The position numbers and the translations under genes were made by a program. This document shows positions 1-8,781 of a stretch of DNA of 64,000 nucleotides, piece by piece. Under the pieces are notes generated by a model. The model was not told the DNA's origin. It saw nothing but the letters and a program-made list of their open reading frames with translations, and made no database searches. The DNA comes from Bradyrhizobium hereditatis (lineage in GTDB: Bacteria > Pseudomonadota > Alphaproteobacteria > Rhizobiales > Xanthobacteraceae). Location: the NCBI RefSeq assembly GCF_020329435.1, contig NZ_JAGKJK010000008.1, positions 310,001 through 374,000 of the forward strand, given 5' to 3'. Positions within the stretch are counted from its first letter, which is position 1, and each line of letters opens with the position of its first letter.

Positions 1-95
1 CGCGGGTCGATGCAGTGCAGGACGAAGCCGCTGGTCCCGACATGCTGAAGCTGCGGCGCGCAGGCGACCGCTTCGCGGTGCTGCCGACGATCTAA
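1..95 (+). CDS. C-terminal end of an unidentified protein (partial)
   Basis: An open frame enters from the left edge and ends at a TAA at 93-95. The last residues read LKLRRAGDRFAVLPTI. The short basic-hydrophobic tail looks coding, but too little is present to assign a family. It could be a chance open frame, since only about 30 codons are visible. Confidence 0.35.
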   Translation, partial: RVDAVQDEAAGPDMLKLRRAGDRFAVLPTI

Positions 96-532
96 TCTTC
101 GCGACATGGCCGAGACGGACACGCGAGGTGACGGAATGAAGCCGCAACAGTCCGGACGCGACTAGAACGGACCCGTCCCGATCTTCTGCAAAGTTCAATC
201 AGCAAGGCCTGATGAAACTATGCACGTTGCCGCGCATTGTGCCTTTGATCACGTTTCGATGACCGTTGTGAGTGTAAAACCGCATCTCCGGCGCGGTCAC
301 GAGACGTCGCATTCTGCTCACGCGAAAACCATGGCTCATGCGAAGCTGGCACCCCTCTTTTCGGTGCCGCACGACACGACCATCATTTCTTAGTTCGGCG
401 GCGGTCGCTGCAACGTCTTCGCCTCGTCCCCGGCGCAACAAACGGCCGCGGGCCCAAATCGGATTTCCTGCCAGGAACGACAATGTATCGGTCAGAGTTA
501 GGTCGAAGCAACCACTTGTGAGGGAGGAAACC
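96..532. other. Intergenic region, no gene recognised
   Basis: About 440 bases separate the partial gene at the left edge from the PRC-barrel gene. Short open frames on both strands here overlap each other and lack good ribosome-binding sites. I see no convincing gene, RNA or repeat. The promoter of the PRC-barrel gene presumably lies in its right part. Confidence 0.4.
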
Positions 533-910
533 ATGGCCCGTGCGACAGCCCATCCGGATCATCAATGCATCTCGAGCGAAGACATTCATGGAACAGAGGT
601 TTATGGGGCAGGCGGAAAGAACATCGGTGAGATTGACCACCTCATTATCGACAAGGTGTCAGGTCGCGTGGCTTATGCCGTCATGAGCTTTGGCGGGTTT
701 GCTGGGTTAGGCCACAGCCATTATCCCATCCCGTGGGGCGCTCTGACCTATGACACGTCGCTTGGTGGCTTTCGAACCAATATCACCGAGCAACAGCTGA
801 AGGATGCGCCTGAGTTCAGCGATGACTCCTGGCAAGACAGAGACTGGGAAGCGCGCACTCATCAGTATTACGGGATACCTACGTACTGGGAGGGGCGAGG
901 TGGCCTATAA
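533..910 (+). CDS. PRC-barrel domain protein
   Basis: A 125-residue soluble protein. Residues about 15-90 fit a PRC-barrel: a 'GTEVYGAGGKNIGEIDHLII' type opening followed by an 'SGRVAYAVMSFGG' strand and an 'HYPIPWGALTYD' segment, as in stand-alone stress-related PRC proteins of rhizobia. The frame is open upstream, but the ATG at 533 has a strong ribosome-binding site (gggagga, 6-7 bases away), so I start there. PRC-barrel proteins are protein- or RNA-binding adaptors; the partner here is unknown. The gene stands alone. Confidence 0.8.
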   Translation: MARATAHPDHQCISSEDIHGTEVYGAGGKNIGEIDHLIIDKVSGRVAYAVMSFGGFAGLGHSHYPIPWGALTYDTSLGGFRTNITEQQLKDAPEFSDDSWQDRDWEARTHQYYGIPTYWEGRGGL

Positions 911-965
911 CAGATAGGCAACGGGCATAGCGACGTTACTACTCTATTAGCAACAGCCCACGCTT

Positions 966-1001
966 CTTTTCGCCGTCGAGCGTATTTACGGCGGCGAAAA
1001 G
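966..1001. terminator. Hairpin between convergent genes
   Basis: An inverted repeat with 13-base arms (CTTTTCGCCGTCG at 966-978, CGGCGGCGAAAAG at 989-1001, one G-T pair) encloses a 10-base loop. It lies between the convergent ends of the PRC-barrel gene and the hydrolase-cyclase gene, where a two-way terminator is expected. There is no clear T tract, so intrinsic termination is not certain. Confidence 0.45.
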
Positions 1002-1092
1002 ACAGGTCCGACTGCCAGCCATGTCTGGTAGTCGGAATTGCGCGATAGGGAGGCGCTCATTTCCTGCTGACCGTCTGGCATTTAAAAGCGTG

Positions 1093-2433
1093 CTAGGTCG
1101 TTACCGCACGAAAGAGACGCCATTTGTCGGGCACGCCCTTGAGAATGTGACGGCCGCGCTCCTCAAACGTCAATCCCGAGCCTGCTACCAGATCGCGAAC
1201 CGTCTGTGAGACCAGAACTTCACCCGGGCCCGCAAGCGCCGCCACACGCGCGCCAATATGAACGGCAATGCCAACAATGTCGTGAGCGACGAATTCGCAC
1301 TCGCCGGTATGCAAGCCGCACCGGACCTTCAGATCGAGTGGGCGCACCGCGTCGCCGATTGCGCTGGCACAGCGCACGGCGCGCGCAGGGCCGTCGAATG
1401 TGGCAAGGAAACCGTCGCCGGCGGTATTGACTTCGCGGCCGCGATATTGGCCGAGCACGCCCCGAGCTTTGGCATAAAAAGCATCAAGCAGCACGCGCCA
1501 GGCGCCGTCGCCGAGTGCGGCGGCCCGTTCCGTCGATCCCGCAATGTCGACAAACAGCACAGTTGCAAGCACCCTATCAGGCTCCGCTGCTTGCCGATGC
1601 CCGGTGACGAACTCTTCGACCTCGTTGATGATTGCATCCTGATCGCCAACCCAGAGCGTATGGTCCTGACCGCTGATCTCAATCAGTTTGGCGGCAGGAA
1701 TCTGCTGCGCCATGTAGCGCGCATGCTTCACATCAATGACGCGCTCATCGGTGCGGTGCAAGATCAAGGTCGGTACCCGCGTTACGGGTAGAATATCTCT
1801 GACATCGATCTCCCGGTTCATGCGCATGATCGCAGATGCTGCGCCGGGGCTTGCTGAGGCCCTGAAGTAGGCGGCGATTTGCTCAAGTGCCTGCTTATTG
1901 CCGGCAAGGCTGGGTGCCCACATCAGCAAACTCATTGCATCTGCCGAGCCCCAGTGGCGCTCAATGTCGTCCAGGAATGCGCCCCATTGCGCATCGGTCC
2001 ATGCGAATGTGTAGTCAGGGGCCCACGAGCGTCGCGCATAAGTGCCGTAGAGCACCAGGGCCGACGTGCGCTCGGGATAGGTCGCTGCATAGAGCAGCGA
2101 CATCGGACCGCCCTCGGACACGCCAAACAAGGTCGCCCGCTGGGAGCCAACCTGGTCCAGAACCGCCTGCACGTCGTGCATCCGCTGTTCAAGCGTGAAG
2201 ATCTGAGAACCACGATCAGACATTCCAGTGCCGCGCTTGTCGAACGTGATGACCCGCGCAAAGGTGGCGAGCTTGCGGAAAAAGGAGGCGCGCGCCGGCG
2301 ATTGCCAGAGCGCTTCGACGTTGGAGACAAAACCCGGGACGAACAGCAGGTCTCGCGGACTGTCGCCAATCACCTGATAGGCAATATGGACGTCGTCACT
2401 TTTGACATAGTGAGTGGCCGGGATGTCAGCCAT
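1093..2433 (-). CDS. Alpha/beta-hydrolase fused to class III adenylate/guanylate cyclase
   Basis: A 446-residue fusion. Residues about 10-280 form an alpha/beta-hydrolase with the nucleophile elbow GVSEGG (Ser106), an acid in the 'HRTDE' strand (Asp229) and a His in 'SGQDHTLW' (His258). Residues about 288-446 form a class III nucleotide cyclase domain opening with 'TVLFVDIAGST', with metal-binding candidates Asp296 and Asp340 ('NTAGDGF'). No signal peptide or membrane segment is seen, so it should be cytosolic. The domain pair is common in Bradyrhizobium genomes; the hydrolase part probably senses or turns over a small ligand. The gene is monocistronic, and substrate and cyclic nucleotide product cannot be read from sequence. 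Confidence 0.88.
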   Translation of the reverse strand: MADIPATHYVKSDDVHIAYQVIGDSPRDLLFVPGFVSNVEALWQSPARASFFRKLATFARVITFDKRGTGMSDRGSQIFTLEQRMHDVQAVLDQVGSQRATLFGVSEGGPMSLLYAATYPERTSALVLYGTYARRSWAPDYTFAWTDAQWGAFLDDIERHWGSADAMSLLMWAPSLAGNKQALEQIAAYFRASASPGAASAIMRMNREIDVRDILPVTRVPTLILHRTDERVIDVKHARYMAQQIPAAKLIEISGQDHTLWVGDQDAIINEVEEFVTGHRQAAEPDRVLATVLFVDIAGSTERAAALGDGAWRVLLDAFYAKARGVLGQYRGREVNTAGDGFLATFDGPARAVRCASAIGDAVRPLDLKVRCGLHTGECEFVAHDIVGIAVHIGARVAALAGPGEVLVSQTVRDLVAGSGLTFEERGRHILKGVPDKWRLFRAVTT

Positions 2434-2893
2434 GTTGGCCTACTGCATGACAAACCGCGCGGCGCAAGTGTCGCACCTCAGTTCGCACGAGGCTAGCGAA
2501 ATTCGATGGAAATTTTGACGAGCCCGACACCGGCCCACCCCTTATTACCGTAACGATAAGGAACTCAGGGCGATGCCAGGCGCCGCCGCGATGTCACTTC
2601 AGCCGTATTGCGGATTCTGGCTGGTCACTGACCGATGTTCGGCTCGTCAGCCTTGTGACAGTTGCTCACTTGATGAAGTGCAACATAGCTCGTAATTCGT
2701 GCCTTCCTCCGGTCGCGCAACTGATGTACCCTGATCGTGAGCTGCCGAGCGGGACGTGCCGAAGTCCCTTTTATTTAGCCGCAGCGCTCATGCCGTCGGC
2801 AGGCGCGCATCAAAATCAAACTGATATCTAGGTGGGTGCGGGTCCCGAGGGGCTCCGCACGGCTACGCACTCCAGCATTTCGGGGAGGCCGCA
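2434..2893. other. Intergenic region between divergent genes
   Basis: About 460 bases lie between the divergent hydrolase-cyclase and Bug-type genes. Both promoters must be here. I could not identify a clear sigma-70 pair, palindrome or RNA structure. Small open frames present have no family resemblance. Confidence 0.35.
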
Positions 2894-3859
2894 ATGAAAA
2901 TTCCGCGCCGTCAATTCCTGCATCTGGCACTGGCCGCATCCACGCTCCCAATATCAGCCCGGTTCGCTTTCGCGCAGAGTTACCCGACCCGACCGGTGCA
3001 CCTGATCGAAGGCTTTGGCGCCGGCGGTGCACCCGACATCGTCGCGCGATTGATCGGTCAATCGCTGTCGGATCGACTTGGGCAGTCGTTTATGATCGAG
3101 AACCGCAGCGGCGCTACCGGCAACATCGCAACTGAGGCGGTCGTGCGGGCATCCCCGGACGGCTACACGCTGCTGTTGGTTGCCACGCAAATTGCGATAA
3201 ATGCGACCCTGTTCAAGCTCGACTTCATTCGTGATATCGCGCCGATCGCAGGTATCGTGCGTGTACCCTTGGTCATGGAGGTGCACCCATCGGTTCCCGC
3301 CAGAACAGTCGCGGAGCTCATCGCCTACGCGAAAGCCAATCCCGGCAAGGTCAATATGGCGTCAGCCGGGACTGGATCTACGACCCATTTGGCCGGCGAA
3401 ATGTTCAAAACGATGGCCGGCGTCGATCTCTTTCACGTGCCTTATCGGGGCGCGCAGGTATTTCCTGCCCTTCTCACCGGCGAAGCGCATGTCTACTTTG
3501 GCCCGCTACTCTCATCGATCGGATATATCAGGGCGGGCAATTTCCGCGCTCTGGCGGTAACGACGGGAGCGCGCTCGCCAATATTGCCGGACGTTCCAGC
3601 TCTGGCCGAAACCTTGCCCGGTTATGAGGTAAGTGCATGGTTCGGCATCGGCGGTCCAAAGCGCACGCCGGAAGAAGTCATCGAAAAACTGAACAAGGAA
3701 GTCAACCTCAGTATCGCCGATCCGAAATTCGAAGCCAAGCTTGCGAGCATGGGCGGCACGGCTCTTGGCGGGTCGCCTGCTGATTTTGCCAAGCTTATCT
3801 CCGACGAAGTCAAGAAGTGGAGCGGAGTGATTCTAGCAGCCAATATGAAACGGGAATGA
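2894..3859 (+). CDS. Bug/TctC-family periplasmic solute-binding protein
   Basis: A 321-residue tripartite tricarboxylate transporter receptor. The N-terminus carries RRQFLHLALA followed by a hydrophobic stretch and an AFA-Q cleavage site near residue 28, so it is exported, possibly by the Tat route. Typical Bug motifs follow: 'YPTRPVHLIEGFGAGGAPD', 'GQSFMIENRSGATG', and 'FHVPYRGA' in the middle. It binds a small carboxylate in the periplasm; the ligand cannot be predicted. No tctA/tctB membrane genes are next to it, which is usual for the many orphan Bug proteins. A ggggaggc stretch precedes the ATG. Confidence 0.92.
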   Translation: MKIPRRQFLHLALAASTLPISARFAFAQSYPTRPVHLIEGFGAGGAPDIVARLIGQSLSDRLGQSFMIENRSGATGNIATEAVVRASPDGYTLLLVATQIAINATLFKLDFIRDIAPIAGIVRVPLVMEVHPSVPARTVAELIAYAKANPGKVNMASAGTGSTTHLAGEMFKTMAGVDLFHVPYRGAQVFPALLTGEAHVYFGPLLSSIGYIRAGNFRALAVTTGARSPILPDVPALAETLPGYEVSAWFGIGGPKRTPEEVIEKLNKEVNLSIADPKFEAKLASMGGTALGGSPADFAKLISDEVKKWSGVILAANMKRE

Positions 3860-3931
3860 GCGGCGGGAGCAAACTGCGTACCGCTAGGTTTCGGTGGGCC
3901 TATGTCCGCTCACGAGTCAGCAGGCGATGCG

Positions 3932-5998
3932 CTAATGCGTCCGTTCGCGCGGCGTGACTTCGCCGTTGTGCTGGATCGAGGCGCTCTCGACATATTGCAG
4001 GTTGAGCGAGGAATACACGATGCTGCGGTTACGGCCGAGACGCTTGGCTTCATAGAGAGCGGCGTCGGCTTCTCCGACCAGCGCGGCCTCATCGCGCGTC
4101 GAGCGCGTTTTGGCGGCGACACCCACGCTGATGGTGATGTATCCGCGGCTCGACGCCGTGTTCGGAATGCCCAGCGCCCGAACCGTGAGCCGGATGGCTT
4201 CAGCAATCTTCAAGGCGCCGTCCTCAGCCGTATTCGGCAGCACGACAGCGAACTCCTCGCCGCCATAGCGCGCTGACAGGCCAGACGTATTGCCGGTCGC
4301 ATTGCCAATTGCCTTCGCAACCGCCTGCAGGCAGCGGTCGCCGGCTTGATGTCCGTAGGTGTCATTGTAGCCCTTGAAATTGTCGATATCGAACAGCAGC
4401 ACTGAAATCGCTTCGCAGGCTTCGTATTCGCGCCGGAGGAAACCGTCGAAGGTGCGGCGGTTGGTCAGCCCGGTCAGTCCGTCGGTCGCGGCGAGCTGGG
4501 TGAGGCGGCGGTTGAGCTGCGTCAGTTCGTCTTCCATCCGCTTGCGCTCGGTGACGTCGCGAATGACGCAGAGAAATTCCTTCCCCATGGCGTCGCTGGT
4601 CTCCGACGCCAGCTTGAATTTGCTTTCGACCCAGGCCAGCGTTCCGTCGCCGCGATAGTGCCGGAACACGACCGTGCTGACACTGCCTGCATCGTCAAGC
4701 CGCGTGGTGGCCTGCAGGACGCTTTCCCGATCCTCGGGGTGGACCAGAGCGAAGCATGACCTTCCGATCAAGTCCTTCGCCTGCAGCCCGAGCACCGGCT
4801 CGACGGAACGGGAAACATAACGGAGTAGGCTGCGGGCATCGATCACGATGATGATGTCGGCGATGTTGTCGGCCAAGAGCCGATAGTGCGCCTCGCGTTC
4901 GCGCAGCGCGCGCTCGACCTTGTTGCGGAAACGGAACTGCAGGGCAAGCAGCGCCGCCAGCATCAGGATCATGCACAGCAGCACGCCGGCGACGATGGCG
5001 TCGGTCCGCAATTCCTTCCACCATTCGGAAAGCAGCCAGTCTTCCGAAATCGCCACGGTGACCACCATGGGGTAGTGCGGCGTTTCTTCGTAGCCGAGGT
5101 GCTTCACGATGCCGTCGAACGGCGAGATGATCTTATAGTATCCGACCGAGCTTTGCTTGAGATGTTTCCTGAACAGGTCGGTCTTGGAAAGATCCGTACT
5201 CCTGTCCGACTGCGGCCAGCGCATCAGGAGCGTACCGTCATTGCGTATCAGGCTGATGCCGCCGTCCGGGCCTAGCTTGAATGTCCGATAGAAGCCGTTG
5301 AAGTAATCCTTGTCGATCGCTGCGGCGACGACCCCGCCAAAGCTGCCGTCGAGCTTGGTGATACGTTTCGAAAGAACAATCATGGAGGATCGCTCGTCCA
5401 CACGGGATTGCATCGGTTCGCTGATCCGAAGCGTGTTGTCCGGTGTGTCGCGATGGTAAGCGAAATAGCTGCGGTCCGAGATGGTATGGCGCGGTGTCTC
5501 CGGCAACGACGAATAGGTCCAGTTGCCCTTGGCATCCGTGACGCCGATGCCGCGCAATTGCGGCAGCGTTTTCGCCGTTTCAGCCAGGTATTTGTTGAAC
5601 CGGTCCGGATCGGGGTTTCTGTATTTCAGCAAGTCCACCATTCCAGCCATCGCGATATCGGTCGCCTGAATGGTGTGTGAGGCATGCTCGGAAAGCGAAT
5701 GGGCGAGGTTCTGAATGTCGGCGCGGCCGCTCGCCAGTGCGGCTTTCTTGGAGTCGAGCACCTTCCAGGCCATGACGCCCAGGACGCAGGCAGTCATGAC
5801 GAGCGCAAAGGTGATGACAACGGCCGTCGATGTTATCCGCCGTAGCGGCCCGCCGGAGTCGGGAGATTTCGATGGGGCATTCCGTGCCTTGATGGCCGCG
5901 CCAGACCTCAGTGCCGGCAACGCGCATGAGAATCTAAAACGCGACCGGTACTCAGCGGTTAACGGATCGATCGGGAATAGCGGAAGGATGGGTTCCAT
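3932..5998 (-). CDS. Membrane diguanylate cyclase with Cache, PAS and GGDEF domains
   Basis: The frame is open to 6187, but that overlaps the promoter and start of the divergent regulator, so I place the start at the ATG at 5998 (688 residues); an ATG at 6067 is also possible. Order: membrane helix near residues 58-78, extracytoplasmic dCache-like sensor (about 80-320), second helix, PAS (about 355-480), then GGDEF (about 490-660) with an intact 'RYGGEEF' active site and the 'FDIDNFKGYND' metal motif. It should make cyclic di-GMP in response to a periplasmic signal. No EAL domain is present. It is divergent from the GbsR-type gene. Confidence 0.9.
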   Translation of the reverse strand: MEPILPLFPIDPLTAEYRSRFRFSCALPALRSGAAIKARNAPSKSPDSGGPLRRITSTAVVITFALVMTACVLGVMAWKVLDSKKAALASGRADIQNLAHSLSEHASHTIQATDIAMAGMVDLLKYRNPDPDRFNKYLAETAKTLPQLRGIGVTDAKGNWTYSSLPETPRHTISDRSYFAYHRDTPDNTLRISEPMQSRVDERSSMIVLSKRITKLDGSFGGVVAAAIDKDYFNGFYRTFKLGPDGGISLIRNDGTLLMRWPQSDRSTDLSKTDLFRKHLKQSSVGYYKIISPFDGIVKHLGYEETPHYPMVVTVAISEDWLLSEWWKELRTDAIVAGVLLCMILMLAALLALQFRFRNKVERALREREAHYRLLADNIADIIIVIDARSLLRYVSRSVEPVLGLQAKDLIGRSCFALVHPEDRESVLQATTRLDDAGSVSTVVFRHYRGDGTLAWVESKFKLASETSDAMGKEFLCVIRDVTERKRMEDELTQLNRRLTQLAATDGLTGLTNRRTFDGFLRREYEACEAISVLLFDIDNFKGYNDTYGHQAGDRCLQAVAKAIGNATGNTSGLSARYGGEEFAVVLPNTAEDGALKIAEAIRLTVRALGIPNTASSRGYITISVGVAAKTRSTRDEAALVGEADAALYEAKRLGRNRSIVYSSLNLQYVESASIQHNGEVTPRERTH

Positions 5999-6060
5999 CT
6001 CGGGAACCCGCTCAGACGGTAGGGGCAAGGCAGCGTGGGGGCGGCTCAGCCGATGCGGGC

Positions 6061-6102
6061 TTGACATCCGCACAGTCATGTCAGATATTTCTGTCATGAC
6101 AG
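6061..6102 (+). promoter_or_regulatory. Promoter and palindromic operator over the gbsR-type start
   Basis: TTGACA at 6061-6066 is a perfect -35; 17 bases downstream is GATATT (6084-6089). A transcript would start near 6096, at an ATG, implying a leaderless message. The perfect palindrome CTGTCATGACAG (6091-6102) covers that start, and a weaker copy (CAGTCATGTCAG, 6073-6084) lies 18 bases upstream over the spacer. This arrangement suits repression by the product itself; that is inference. Confidence 0.5.
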
Positions 6103-6653
6103 AAACAACAGGCAAAAAGAAACTTCCGGCCGTCGTCGAGCGGTTCATTCTGCACTGGGGCGACATGGGGGATGAGTGGGGCGTCAACCGCTCTGTCAGC
6201 CAGATCCACGGCCTGCTCTATCTTGCCGAGGCGCCGATGACCGCGGAGGACATCGCCGAGACGCTCGGCATGGCGCGATCCAACGTTTCCAACTCGATCA
6301 AGGAATTGCTGGCTTGGGGACTGATCCGGCGGGTGCCCATCCTCGGTGATCGCCGCGATCACTTCGAGGCTGAAACCGACATCTGGGAAGTCGCGGCGCG
6401 GATCGCCGCCAGGCGCAAGGAGCGCGAGATCGATCCCGCCATCGATGCATTGCGCGCCTGCGTTTCGGACGCGGCCGATGATCCAACCATTAGCCCGGTC
6501 GCAAGCAAGCGGCTGAGGGAGATGCTGGCTTTCACCGAGCTGGTCGACCGCTGGTACACGCAGATGCTCAATGTGCCGCGGCCGCGGCTGGTCGCGCTGA
6601 TCAAGCTTGGCGAAAAGATCGTCAGCTTCTTACCCGCGGGGAAAAGCAAGTAG
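6096..6653 (+). CDS. GbsR/MarR-family transcriptional regulator
   Basis: About 185 residues from the ATG at 6096 (an in-frame ATG at 6078 lies inside the promoter spacer). The sequence 'LHWGDMGDEWGVNRSVSQIH' and 'GLLYLAEAPMTAEDIAETLG' are typical of GbsR-like winged-helix proteins; the recognition helix is 'ARSNVSNSIKELLAWGLIRR', followed by a 'GDRRDHFEA' wing. The C-terminal half is helical and likely mediates dimerisation. It heads an operon with the DUF4166 gene (27-base gap) and the membrane-SDR fusion, so these are its probable targets. Confidence 0.85.
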   Translation: MTETTGKKKLPAVVERFILHWGDMGDEWGVNRSVSQIHGLLYLAEAPMTAEDIAETLGMARSNVSNSIKELLAWGLIRRVPILGDRRDHFEAETDIWEVAARIAARRKEREIDPAIDALRACVSDAADDPTISPVASKRLREMLAFTELVDRWYTQMLNVPRPRLVALIKLGEKIVSFLPAGKSK

Positions 6654-6680
6654 GGCAGAGGGGCAGAGCAGGAGCGTGTG

Positions 6681-7340
6681 ATGGCGTCCACAAGAATACC
6701 AAGATTTCCCGCAACACCCGCTTCGAACACCATCCTGCTCGACGATCACCGCTTCCACGATCTGTTGCCCGACGAGGAGTGGGGCCGTCTGCCGCTGGCG
6801 ACCTGGCGGCGCTTCTCCAAGCGTTTTGCCGATGGCGAGACAGTGGTCTATGTCGGCACCATCGAGGAAGCTAGCTTCACGCCGGCCGGCTGGTGGCTGG
6901 CGCAGCTTGCGCGCCTCATCGGCGGGCCGCTGCCGCTATGTGGCGAGACCGGCGTGCCTATGGTGGTGACGGTGACCGAGGCGAAGGGCGGCCAGATCTG
7001 GACCCGCATCTGCGCGCGCAGCGACGGCTTTCCGCAGGTCATTCACTCGGCGAAACGCTTCGCCGGGCCGACCGGGCTAGAGGAATATGTCGGCTACGGC
7101 GTCAGCATGGCGCTGCGGATTTCCGTCGAGCGCGAAGCGCTGGTGTTTCGCAGCGTCGGCTATTCCCTGCAGATCGGATGGTGGCGCCTGCCGCTGCCGC
7201 CCTGGATGACACCCGGCGATCTCACCGTGACCCATTCCGACCTCGGCGGCGGCGCGTTCCGCTTCACGCTCGAAGTCGTTCATCCGCGCTTCGGCAAGCT
7301 CATTCGTCAGTCCGCCGTGTTCATGGAGGCCGCATCATGA
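6681..7340 (+). CDS. DUF4166 domain protein
   Basis: A 219-residue protein. I start at the ATG at 6681, which has an aggag site 6 bases upstream; a GTG sits one codon earlier. The sequence matches the DUF4166 pattern: 'LPLCGETGVPMVVTVTEAKGG', 'GGQIWTRICARSDGFPQ', and a Trp/Pro-rich 'WWRLPLPPWMTPGD' region. No signal peptide or membrane helix is present. Its stop overlaps the next start (ATGA), so it is translationally coupled to the membrane-SDR fusion. Function is unknown; in related genomes it travels with TIGR01777-type epimerases, which suggests a shared lipid or envelope substrate. Confidence 0.8.
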   Translation: MASTRIPRFPATPASNTILLDDHRFHDLLPDEEWGRLPLATWRRFSKRFADGETVVYVGTIEEASFTPAGWWLAQLARLIGGPLPLCGETGVPMVVTVTEAKGGQIWTRICARSDGFPQVIHSAKRFAGPTGLEEYVGYGVSMALRISVEREALVFRSVGYSLQIGWWRLPLPPWMTPGDLTVTHSDLGGGAFRFTLEVVHPRFGKLIRQSAVFMEAAS

Positions 7341-8773
7341 CGTCGCTGCTCTGGACCCTGATCGCCATTCAGATCGTGATGGGCGTGTTCGATACGTTCT
7401 ATCACCACGAGCTGACGGAGCGGCTGGCCTGGCGGCCCTCGCAGCGCTACGAGCTGAAGCTGCACGGCGTGCGCAACATGCTCTACGCGCTGTTGTTCCT
7501 GGTGCTGGGTTGGCTGGAAGTCTACGGCGTGTTCGCCATGTTGATCATCGCGGTGCTCGTTGTCGAGATCATCATCACGCTGATGGATTTCGTCGAGGAG
7601 GACATCAGCCGGAAGCTGCCGGCCAGCGAACGCATCAATCACACGCTGCTGGCGATCAATTATGGGGCCATTCTGGTGCTGCTGCTGCCGGTTCTGATCG
7701 GCTGGGCAGCGCAGCCGACCGGCGTCAAATCGGCTTACACCGGCTGGCTCAGCCTGATCGCGGCAGCGGCAGCCATTGGAGCCGCGCTATGCGGCGTGCG
7801 CGATTTCACGGCGGCAAAACGTCTTGCGCGCATGACCAGCGCACCCGCGGCAAGCCTGGTTGAAAAACTTCCCCCGCGGCAGACCGTGCTTGTCACCGGT
7901 GCGACCGGCTTCATCGGCAGCCGCCTCGTCGCAGGGCTGAGTGGCGCGGGACATCAGGTCATCGCGCTGCTGCGCAACCCGGCAAAGGCGGAGATGCTGC
8001 CGCCGCCGATCACGCTAATCACCAGCCTTGATCAGATCCCGGCGGATGCACGCATCGATGCGATCGTCAATCTCGCAGGCGAGCCGATCGGCAATGAGCT
8101 CTGGACCGAAGCCAAGCGCCGCAAGATCCTGGATTCCCGCATCAGCATGACGAAAGACGTGGTCGCTCTGATCGCGCGGCTCGAACGTAAGCCGAAGGCT
8201 TTGGTCTCGGGCTCGGCGATCGGCTGGTACGGGCTCTGGCAGGATCAGGTGCTGACGGAATCGGCGAAATCACATGCCTGCTTCAGCCATGAGCTGTGCG
8301 AGGCCTGGGAGAGCGCGGCGCGCCCGGCGGAAGAGCAGGGGGTTCGGGTCGTCTATTTGCGGATCGGCCTCGTGATCGGCACCGATGGCGGCTTCATCGC
8401 GCGGATGCTGACGCCGTTCGAGTTCGGCGTTGGCGGGCCGCTCGGCTCGGGAAGGCAGTGGATGTCGTGGATCGAGCGCGACGATCTGATCCGCCTGATT
8501 GCCCATGTGATCGCGCGTCCCGAGATCGCAGGGCCTGTCAATGCGACGGCGCCGATCCCGGTCACCAACCTGAAATTCACCGAAGAACTCGGCCGAAGGC
8601 TGCGGCGTCCGGCATTCTTTCGCATTCCCGACGCGCTGCTGCGCCGCGTCGGTGGCGACTTCGCCAATGAATTGCTGCTCGGCGGCCAGCGCGTATTGCC
8701 GAACAAGGCGCTCAGCAACGGTTTTGTATTCCGCCATGAGACGCTGCGCAGCGCGTTCGAGGCGATCTTGTGA
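7337..8773 (+). CDS. Membrane-domain fusion to a TIGR01777 (YfcH-like) SDR epimerase
   Basis: A 478-residue two-part protein starting at the ATG overlapping the previous stop. Residues 1-165 hold four or five membrane helices with a conserved-looking 'FDTFYHHELTERL' segment. Residues about 180-478 are an extended SDR with the NAD(P) motif 'VTGATGFIGSRL' and the TIGR01777 signatures 'NLAGEPIGNELWTEAKR' and 'ILDSRISMTK'. The frame runs upstream into the DUF4166 gene, but the ATGA overlap is the better start. The fusion places a cytosolic nucleotide-dependent reductase/epimerase on the inner membrane. Substrate unknown. Confidence 0.85.
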   Translation: MTSLLWTLIAIQIVMGVFDTFYHHELTERLAWRPSQRYELKLHGVRNMLYALLFLVLGWLEVYGVFAMLIIAVLVVEIIITLMDFVEEDISRKLPASERINHTLLAINYGAILVLLLPVLIGWAAQPTGVKSAYTGWLSLIAAAAAIGAALCGVRDFTAAKRLARMTSAPAASLVEKLPPRQTVLVTGATGFIGSRLVAGLSGAGHQVIALLRNPAKAEMLPPPITLITSLDQIPADARIDAIVNLAGEPIGNELWTEAKRRKILDSRISMTKDVVALIARLERKPKALVSGSAIGWYGLWQDQVLTESAKSHACFSHELCEAWESAARPAEEQGVRVVYLRIGLVIGTDGGFIARMLTPFEFGVGGPLGSGRQWMSWIERDDLIRLIAHVIARPEIAGPVNATAPIPVTNLKFTEELGRRLRRPAFFRIPDALLRRVGGDFANELLLGGQRVLPNKALSNGFVFRHETLRSAFEAIL

Positions 8774-8781
8774 ATTGGCGG

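Noticed and set aside
5715..6095. A long N-terminal extension of the GbsR-type regulator
   Set aside because: It is antisense to the GGDEF gene and lies upstream of a consensus promoter.
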